From Aeromonas rivipollensis (GTDB lineage Bacteria > Pseudomonadota > Gammaproteobacteria > Enterobacterales > Aeromonadaceae): a DNA stretch of 64,000 nucleotides. Location of the stretch: contig NZ_CP149130.1 of assembly GCF_037811135.1 (NCBI RefSeq), positions 2,538,501 through 2,602,500 on the forward strand. The letters are read 5' to 3'. A program made the translations under genes and the position numbers. The notes beneath the pieces are model-generated. The model was not told the origin of the DNA and ran no database searches. It worked only from the letters and a program-made list of their open reading frames with translations. Positions within the stretch are counted from its first letter, which is position 1. Each line of letters opens with the position of its first letter. Of the stretch, positions 58,610-64,000 are shown piece after piece.

Positions 58610-59749
58610 TCACGCCTCCCCTTGCCAGTAGCAGGCGCTGGCCATGGCGGCAAGCAGGGCACGCACCCGCTCTGGGGTCACGTCGCCGATATTGCCGATC
58701 CGGAAGCAGTCAGCCTGGGAGACCTTGCCCGGATAGATGACAAAGCCCTGCTCCTTGAGCCGCTGATAGAAGTCGGCGAAGCGGTAGTCCGGGTGAGCCG
58801 GGGAGTAGAAGGCGGTGATGATGGGGGATTGCCACTGCTCGGGCAGCAGCGGCGCAAAGCCGAGTTCAGCCATCCCCGCCACCAGAATGCGCTGGTTCTC
58901 GCTGTAGCGCTGATGGCGGGCGGCAATGCCCCCCTCCTCTTCCAACTCGCGCAGCGCCTGGGCAAAGGCGAGCACTGTGTGGGTGGGCGAGGTAAAGCGC
59001 CACTTGCCCCCCTGCTGCTCCATGGTCTGCCACTGGGCATGCAGGTCGAGGGAGACCGAGCGGGCGCGACCGGCGCAGGCCGTCAGCGCGGCGCGACGGG
59101 CGATGACGAAGCCAAAGCCCGGCACCCCCTGAATGCACTTGTTGGCGGAGCTGATGAGAAACTCGATGCCAAGGCGCCCCATGTCGATGGGGATACCGCC
59201 AAAGCTGCTCATGGCATCGACGATAAGGCGAATGCCGCGGCGCTGGCAGAGTTCAGCCACCTCTTCAAGGGGGTTGAGCATGCCGGTGGTGGTTTCGCAG
59301 TGCACCATGGCCAGATGAGTGATCTCGGGGTGGCGCACCAGCATGGCGTCGATGGCGGCAGGCTCGGGGCGAGTGGTCTCGCCGCAGTCGAGCTCATGGT
59401 GGCGCAGGCTGAGGCAGCGGGCCATCTCCCCCATGCGAGCGCCGTAGGCGCCGTTGTTGATGATGAGCAGACACTCGTCGGCACCGATGGCCGACCCCAG
59501 CACGCTCTCCACCACATAGCTGCCGCTCCCCTGCAGCAACACGGCGCTGTAGTCACTTTCATATTCCGGGCCAGTGGCCAGCCGCACCAGCTCGCGGCGG
59601 ATGGGCTCCACCACGCCGAGGTTGTAGTCCGCATCCCAGGTGCAACTGTCTTGCAGCATGGCGGCGCGCACAGTGGCGGTGGTCGAGAGGGGGCCCGGGG
59701 TCAGCAGCAGGTAATCGACGGCGGCGGGGGCCGCAGGAATATGGGTCAT
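58610..59749 (-). CDS. phnW: 2-aminoethylphosphonate-pyruvate transaminase
   Basis: PhnW transfers the amino group of AEP to pyruvate, giving phosphonoacetaldehyde and alanine. The 379-residue protein has [19 protein letters not shown] near the N terminus, the class V aminotransferase core [14 protein letters not shown] and the PLP Lys in [17 protein letters not shown]. It is the first gene of phnW-pbfA-phnX. A TGGTATATACCA palindrome lies 15 bases before its start, so PhnR control is likely. Confidence 0.96.
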   Translation of the reverse strand: MTHIPAAPAAVDYLLLTPGPLSTTATVRAAMLQDSCTWDADYNLGVVEPIRRELVRLATGPEYESDYSAVLLQGSGSYVVESVLGSAIGADECLLIINNGAYGARMGEMARCLSLRHHELDCGETTRPEPAAIDAMLVRHPEITHLAMVHCETTTGMLNPLEEVAELCQRRGIRLIVDAMSSFGGIPIDMGRLGIEFLISSANKCIQGVPGFGFVIARRAALTACAGRARSVSLDLHAQWQTMEQQGGKWRFTSPTHTVLAFAQALRELEEEGGIAARHQRYSENQRILVAGMAELGFAPLLPEQWQSPIITAFYSPAHPDYRFADFYQRLKEQGFVIYPGKVSQADCFRIGNIGDVTPERVRALLAAMASACYWQGEA

Positions 59750-59763
59750 GACTTCGCTCCTTT

Positions 59764-59775
59764 TGGTATATACCA
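59764..59775 (-). promoter_or_regulatory. PhnR operator candidate before phnW
   Basis: TGGTATATACCA is a perfect 12-bp palindrome just upstream of phnW, where a bound repressor would block transcription. The same sequence, or a one-base variant, occurs before phnR, phnS and phnT. Confidence 0.75.
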
Positions 59776-59899
59776 GAATGAGCGCATTGTGGGTAACTGC
59801 CCCGTCAAGGTCAAAGGGGTGGGGCCATGTGCAACAAAAAATTCATTTTCGGCGCCGGGATCGCGATAATCTAGGAAGCCTGAACAACAGGGGCAACAC

Positions 59900-59911
59900 T
59901 GGTATCTACCA
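59900..59911 (+). promoter_or_regulatory. PhnR operator candidate before phnR
   Basis: TGGTATCTACCA differs from the phnW site at one base. It lies 68 bases before phnR and suggests autoregulation. Confidence 0.65.
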
Positions 59912-59978
59912 ACGCATTATATCGCCTCCATTTAGCGACCAACCCGGTGCCCCAACCACTGCCCAGCCAAGGATTTTC

Positions 59979-60686
59979 ATGAGCAAACCCCAATACCTGC
60001 AGATCAAGGATGCCCTCGCCAACCAGATCCTGGCGGGGGGCTTGGCCCCCAACGACAAGCTCCCCTCCGAGCGGCTGCTGGGGGAGCTTTACGGCACCAC
60101 CCGGGTCACCATCCGCGAGGCGCTGGTGCAGCTGGAGGCCAACGGCCTTATCTATCGGGAGGATCGCCGCGGCTGGTTCGTCACCCCGCCGCGCTTTCGC
60201 CTCAATCCCAGGCGCACCTCCAACTTTCACCAGATAGTGCGGGAGCAAGGGGGCGAGCCGCGCACCGAGCTGCTGGAGAAAAGCCGCCAGGCGGTGCCGC
60301 CGGCGTTGATGGCACGGCTGCAGCTCAAGCCGTTCGACAGCCTGTTTCTGCTCAAGCGGCTGCGCTATGCCAACGGGCGCGCCATCTGCTATTGCGAAAA
60401 CCACTGCCTGCCAGAGCGGGTGCCCGGTCTGCTGGAGCTGGATCTTGCCGGCAGCCTGACCGAGATCTACCAGGCCCATTACGATCTTCACTACGCCCGC
60501 ATGCAGGTGCGCTTCTTCCCCACCGCCCTGCCGGATGAGGTGGCCAAGGCGCTGGGGGCCACCGCCGGGCTACCCGCCCTGCGCCTGGAGCGGCTCAACT
60601 TCGATCAGCACGGTCGGGTGCTCGACTTCGATCTGGAGTACTGGCGCCACGACAGCCTGGAGATAGAGGTGGATACCCAGGATTAG
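59979..60686 (+). CDS. phnR: PhnR, GntR-family regulator of AEP genes
   Basis: The 235-residue protein has a GntR winged HTH (about 1-68; [40 protein letters not shown]) and a UTRA effector domain (about 80-230). PhnR of Salmonella controls AEP uptake and use. It is divergent from phnW and upstream of phnS. The ATG at 59979 sets the HTH at the N terminus; the longer open frame upstream crosses the operator and is not credible. Whether it acts as repressor or activator cannot be read from sequence, though operator positions favour repression. Confidence 0.9.
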   Translation: MSKPQYLQIKDALANQILAGGLAPNDKLPSERLLGELYGTTRVTIREALVQLEANGLIYREDRRGWFVTPPRFRLNPRRTSNFHQIVREQGGEPRTELLEKSRQAVPPALMARLQLKPFDSLFLLKRLRYANGRAICYCENHCLPERVPGLLELDLAGSLTEIYQAHYDLHYARMQVRFFPTALPDEVAKALGATAGLPALRLERLNFDQHGRVLDFDLEYWRHDSLEIEVDTQD

Positions 60687-60785
60687 GAACAGACAAGTTA
60701 AGTACGGCAAATCGAGTGCGGCAAAACGTCACTGAGCCGTCACCGTACCGTCATAAAGTTCCCCTAGCCTCTGCTTCGACCAATC

Positions 60786-60797
60786 TGGTTTATACCA
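60786..60797 (+). promoter_or_regulatory. PhnR operator candidate before phnS
   Basis: TGGTTTATACCA differs from the perfect palindrome at one base and lies 24 bases before phnS. Confidence 0.65.
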
Positions 60798-60820
60798 AGC
60801 CAACCAAAATGGAGAAGAGG

Positions 60821-61840
60821 ATGAAACAGGGAACCCATTTGCTGGCCGCCGCCGTGCTGGCCGCCATGACAACCCCGGCACTGGCCGCGACCGATCTCAC
60901 CGTCTACACCGCCTTCGAGCCGGAGCAGCTCGGCGAGCTGAAGACGGCGTTTGAGCGCCAGCACCCGGATATCAACATCAAGTGGGTGCGCGACTCCACC
61001 GGGGTGGTCACCGCCAGGCTGCTGGCTGAAAAAGCCCAGCCCAAGGCCGACGTGGTATGGGGACTGGCGGCCACCAGCCTGATGCAGCTCGATCAGCAGC
61101 AGATGCTCAATGCCTATGCACCGAAAGGGCTGGATAAGCTCGACAGCCGCTTTCGCGACAGCAAGGCCGAGCCCCACTGGATCGGTCTGGACGCCTTCTT
61201 CAGCGCCATCTGCTTCAACAAGGTAGAGGCGGAGAAACAGGGGATCCCGGCCCCCACCAGCTGGGCCGACCTCACCAAGCCCATCTACAAGGGCAAGGTG
61301 ATCATGCCCAACCCCAGCTCCTCCGGCACCGGCTACCTGAGCGTCGCCGGCTGGCTGCAGACCATGGGCGAAAAGCAGGGCTGGCAATTTATGAACGGCC
61401 TGCACCAGAACATCGACCGTTACACCCACTCGGGCTCGGCCCCCTGCAAGCTGGCTGCCAGCGGCGAGACGGTGATCGGCATCTCCTTTGACTTCCCGGC
61501 CACCAGCCTCAAGGCCAAGGGGGCCCCCATAGAGGTGGTGTTCCCGAAAGAGGGTTCGGGCTGGGACATGGAAGCCGCCGCCATCATCAAGGGCACCCCC
61601 AAGCTGGAGGCCGCCAAGCAGCTGCTCGACTTTGCCGCCACCGAACAGGCCAACGCCCTCTACAACAAGTCGTTCGCAGTGGTCGCCATCCCTGGGGTCG
61701 CCCAACCGAGAGCGGGCTATCCGGCAGATATCAAGGGGCAAATGATCGACAACGATTTTGCCTGGGCTGCCCGCGAGCGCAACGCCATCCTGACCCAGTG
61801 GAGCGCCAGCTTCGACGGCAAGTCGGAAGCCAAACAGTAA
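60821..61840 (+). CDS. phnS: AEP ABC transporter, substrate-binding protein
   Basis: The 339-residue periplasmic binding protein has a signal peptide (about 1-22, ending TTPALA before ATDLTVYTAFEPEQL). The body resembles iron/AEP-type binding proteins (VKADVV-like PKADVVWGLAATSLMQL; IMPNPSSSGTGYLSVAGWLQ), and the genome context with phnW, phnX and phnT assigns AEP as ligand. The ATG at 60821 follows GGAGAAGAGG. A Fe3+-binding protein is the alternative by fold alone. Confidence 0.88.
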   Translation: MKQGTHLLAAAVLAAMTTPALAATDLTVYTAFEPEQLGELKTAFERQHPDINIKWVRDSTGVVTARLLAEKAQPKADVVWGLAATSLMQLDQQQMLNAYAPKGLDKLDSRFRDSKAEPHWIGLDAFFSAICFNKVEAEKQGIPAPTSWADLTKPIYKGKVIMPNPSSSGTGYLSVAGWLQTMGEKQGWQFMNGLHQNIDRYTHSGSAPCKLAASGETVIGISFDFPATSLKAKGAPIEVVFPKEGSGWDMEAAAIIKGTPKLEAAKQLLDFAATEQANALYNKSFAVVAIPGVAQPRAGYPADIKGQMIDNDFAWAARERNAILTQWSASFDGKSEAKQ

Positions 61841-61896
61841 CAGTGACAGGAGCGGTTTGTGCACCCCAGACAAACCGCTGCCAATAAACTGCTTGT

Positions 61897-61922
61897 CGAA
61901 GGCCAACAGCTGTTGGCCTTCG
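61897..61922 (+). terminator. Perfect palindrome after phnS, probable terminator
   Basis: CGAAGGCCAACAG and its exact complement form a 26-base perfect palindrome, 57 bases past phnS, followed by CTTTCTGGGTTT. With the separate operator before phnT it suggests that phnS and phnT can be transcribed separately. The remaining 271-base spacer holds only the phnT promoter and operator. Confidence 0.55.
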
Positions 61923-62079
61923 CTTTCTGGGTTTCGCTCCCTGTTTTTGTTTCACCCTCGATTGGCGACGCCTCGCCCATCTGCATAGGGCCAAGCCACC
62001 TGCCGAATGTCCGCCGTCATCTGACTGTCATCGAGCTGTCATCCCGCGATCACCTGACCGTCACACTTTACCCGCAAAC

Positions 62080-62091
62080 TGGTATATACCA
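62080..62091 (+). promoter_or_regulatory. PhnR operator candidate before phnT
   Basis: TGGTATATACCA, identical to the phnW site, lies 21 bases before the phnT start. Confidence 0.75.
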
Positions 62092-62111
62092 AATCAGTAG
62101 CGAGTCGAACC

Positions 62112-63206
62112 ATGACCCAGCCCTATCTGGACATTCAACATCTCAACAAGCAGTTCGGTGCTTTTCAAGCCCTCAAGGGGATCTCTCTGACCATTGAGCC
62201 GGGGGAGTTTATCTGTTTTCTCGGCCCCTCCGGCTGCGGCAAGACCACATTGCTGCGAGCCATCGCCGGGCTGGATCTGCCGGACAGCGGCGAGATCTGG
62301 CAAGGGGGACGGGAGATCTCCCTGCTACCTCCCCAGGAGCGGGACTTTGGCATAGTGTTTCAGTCCTATGCCCTCTTCCCCAACCTGACGGTGGCCCAGA
62401 ACATCGCCTTCGGCCTTGAGAACCAGGGGCTGGCACGGGATGCCATCAAGGAGCGGGTGGATCACTGGCTGGCTCTGGTGGATCTCGATGCCCAGTCCCA
62501 CAAGTACCCGAGCCAGATCTCCGGCGGTCAGCAGCAGCGGGTGGCGCTGGCCCGGGCGCTCGCCCTCTCCCCCGGTCTGCTACTGCTGGACGAACCGCTC
62601 AGCGCCCTGGATGCCCTGGTGCGCACCCACCTTCGCAGCGAGATCCGCGCCCTGCAGCAGCGCCTCGGTATCACCACCATCATGGTGACCCACGATCAGG
62701 AAGAAGCCCTGACCATGGCGGACCGCATAGTAGTGATGGAAGGCGGCCGCATCGTACAGGTGGGCACACCGCAGGAGATCTACCACCAGCCTGCGAGCCG
62801 CTTCGTGGCAAGCTTCGTCGGCACCATGAACTTCCTCGAGACCCTGGTGCTCGGCCCCACTCAGGTGCGCCTCAACGAACAGCCCTTGACGCTCGCCAAC
62901 CAGGCAGCTGCCGGCAGCAAATTGCAGGTGGCGATCCGCCCCGAGGCGATCACCCTGGGCGCCCCCCATGAGCCTTTTCCTGGTCAACATGGCGTAGAAG
63001 CGCAGATAGATCAGGTGGAGTTTCTGGGTGCCGCCCAGCGCCTTATCTGCACCGCCGACACCTATCTGGGCCCACAGCAAATTCTGGTAGAGCGCCCGAC
63101 CCAAGAGCTGCCCCACCACGAACGGGGTGGCTGGCGAAGCGGCATGCGCTGCTCCCTGCACTGGCCCGCCGGAGCGATGCAGCTGTTTGAAGGAGAGCGC
63201 CCATGA
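62112..63206 (+). CDS. phnT: AEP ABC transporter, ATP-binding protein
   Basis: The 364-residue ATPase has Walker A GPSGCGKTT, signature ISGGQQQRVALARAL, Walker B LLLLDEPLSALD and the C-terminal TOBE-like regulatory domain (about 275-360). It powers AEP uptake with PhnS and the permease. Its stop overlaps the permease start (ATGA). By sequence alone it belongs to the spermidine/iron-type importer ATPases; the phn context gives the substrate. Confidence 0.9.
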   Translation: MTQPYLDIQHLNKQFGAFQALKGISLTIEPGEFICFLGPSGCGKTTLLRAIAGLDLPDSGEIWQGGREISLLPPQERDFGIVFQSYALFPNLTVAQNIAFGLENQGLARDAIKERVDHWLALVDLDAQSHKYPSQISGGQQQRVALARALALSPGLLLLDEPLSALDALVRTHLRSEIRALQQRLGITTIMVTHDQEEALTMADRIVVMEGGRIVQVGTPQEIYHQPASRFVASFVGTMNFLETLVLGPTQVRLNEQPLTLANQAAAGSKLQVAIRPEAITLGAPHEPFPGQHGVEAQIDQVEFLGAAQRLICTADTYLGPQQILVERPTQELPHHERGGWRSGMRCSLHWPAGAMQLFEGERP

Positions 63207-64000
63207 CCGCCCCCCTCGCGACCTCCTCTCTGCTGCCGCCAGCGACAGCCCGGCAAGACGCCCGCTGGCAGCGCCTTTGTCGCGGCTGGAGCCGGGATCA
63301 GCTGCTGCAACTGATCCTGCTGGTGCTCGGTATCGCCCTGCTGGTGGGGGGCCTCTTGCTGCCGCTGCTCACCATGCTGCAAAAGAGCCTGCAGGATGAA
63401 AACGGCCTCTCGGTGGGCCTTGCCAACGTCAAAGCCTACTTCGACTCCCCTCATCTGGGGCGCACCCTCGGCAACACCCTCTGGCTCGGGGTGCTGATCA
63501 CCGCGCTGGTCGTGACCATCGCCTTTGGCTACGCCTATGCCCTCACCCGCACCTGCATACCGGGCAAGCCCCTGTTTCGCCTCATCGGCCTGATCCCGCT
63601 CTTGATGCCCTCCCTGCTGCCCGCCATCAGTCTGGTCTACTGGTTTGGCAATCAGGGGATCGCCAAGGGGCTACTTGGCGGCGAGAGCATCTACGGCCCC
63701 ATCGGCATCGTCATTGGCCTTGGCTTCTGGTGCTTCCCCCACGCCCTGATGATCCTTATCACGGCACTGGGTCAGAGCGATGCCCGCCTTTATGAAGCTT
63801 CCCGGGTGCTCGGCAGCAGCGGCTGGCGCACCTTTGTCACCGTCACCCTGCCTACCGCCCGTTATGGCCTGCTCAGCGCCGCCATTGCCGTCTTCACCCT
63901 CACCATCTGCGACTTCGGGGTGGCCAAGGTGATTGGCGGCCAGTACAGCGTGCTGGCCACCGACATCTACCGGCAGGTGATCGGCATGCAGAACTTCTCG
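63203..64000 (+). CDS. phnU: AEP ABC transporter permease, N-terminal part, cut by window edge
   Basis: The gene starts at an ATG overlapping the phnT stop and continues past the window end, with 266 codons visible. Membrane segments are clear (LLQLILLVLGIALLVGGLLL; LWLGVLITALVVTIAFGYAY; LIGLIPLLMPSLLPAISLVY), and EASRVLGSSGWRTFVTVTLP is the coupling loop. In this transporter subtype the permease is often a fused two-domain protein of about 570 residues; the visible part covers only the first domain, so this cannot be confirmed. Confidence 0.85.
   Translation, partial: MTAPLATSSLLPPATARQDARWQRLCRGWSRDQLLQLILLVLGIALLVGGLLLPLLTMLQKSLQDENGLSVGLANVKAYFDSPHLGRTLGNTLWLGVLITALVVTIAFGYAYALTRTCIPGKPLFRLIGLIPLLMPSLLPAISLVYWFGNQGIAKGLLGGESIYGPIGIVIGLGFWCFPHALMILITALGQSDARLYEASRVLGSSGWRTFVTVTLPTARYGLLSAAIAVFTLTICDFGVAKVIGGQYSVLATDIYRQVIGMQNFS

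Overview
The window reads as chromosome of a GC-rich gammaproteobacterium, most likely an Aeromonas. This rests on protein resemblance, the pairing of enterobacterial-like gene order (sap-pspF-pspABC-ycjXF-tyrR; clpA/clpS-cspD; infA-bpt-aat-trxB-lrp-ftsK-lolA-rarA-serS; ycaO-focA-pflB) with Aeromonas/Vibrio-type genes (phhAB, hutW, pbfA), and the absence of phage, insertion sequences, CRISPR arrays, rRNA or tRNA genes. No database was searched; names come from recognised sequence and motifs.

Layout. 1-9.8 kb: the 5' end of a secreted carbohydrate-active protein, a tonB-exbB-exbD operon, a drug/metabolite transporter, xseA, the radical-SAM haem-degradation gene hutW under a Fur-like box, and the c-di-GMP operon yfiR-yfiN-yfiB. 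10-18 kb: tyrR, phhA-phhB, ycjX-ycjF and pspABC, with pspF divergent across a near-perfect sigma-54 promoter. 18-24 kb: the sapABCDF peptide transporter operon. 24-31.7 kb: miaE, the ascG/ascF-ascB beta-glucoside system, and cvpA-purF with a PurR-like box. 31.8-47.5 kb: serS, rarA, lolA, ftsK, lrp, ald, trxB, a double-receiver diguanylate cyclase, a glycine-zipper protein, aat-bpt, infA, and clpS-clpA. 47.7-56.3 kb: cspD, asd, a guanidinium exporter behind a guanidine-II riboswitch, a B3/B4-domain protein, ycaO, focA and pflB. 56.4-64 kb: a complete 2-aminoethylphosphonate (AEP) island: phnW-pbfA-phnX, phnR, phnS, phnT and the start of the permease gene.

The most unusual signal lies at operon junctions. 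In sapABCDF each gene boundary holds a small ORF that links the stop of one gene to the start of the next. At sapB/sapC, sapC/sapD and sapD/sapF this ORF carries extra, diverged copies of the 3' end of the upstream gene, and the differences are largely synonymous or protein-conserving. At lolA/rarA a similar arrangement uses three copies of the 5' end of rarA, chained by overlapping stop and start codons. These look like gene-end duplications or allele-replacement scars kept compatible with translational coupling; I know of no description of them.

Other regulatory reads are clear. A 12-bp palindrome, TGGTATATACCA or a one-base variant, occurs four times, before phnW, phnR, phnS and phnT, and is the likely PhnR operator. 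An 18-bp perfect palindrome sits before ascF. Two ACGA-loop hairpins form a guanidine-II riboswitch before gdx. TyrR has GAFGNN where sigma-54 activators have GAFTGA, and a TyrR-box-like site plus an intrinsic terminator precede phhA.
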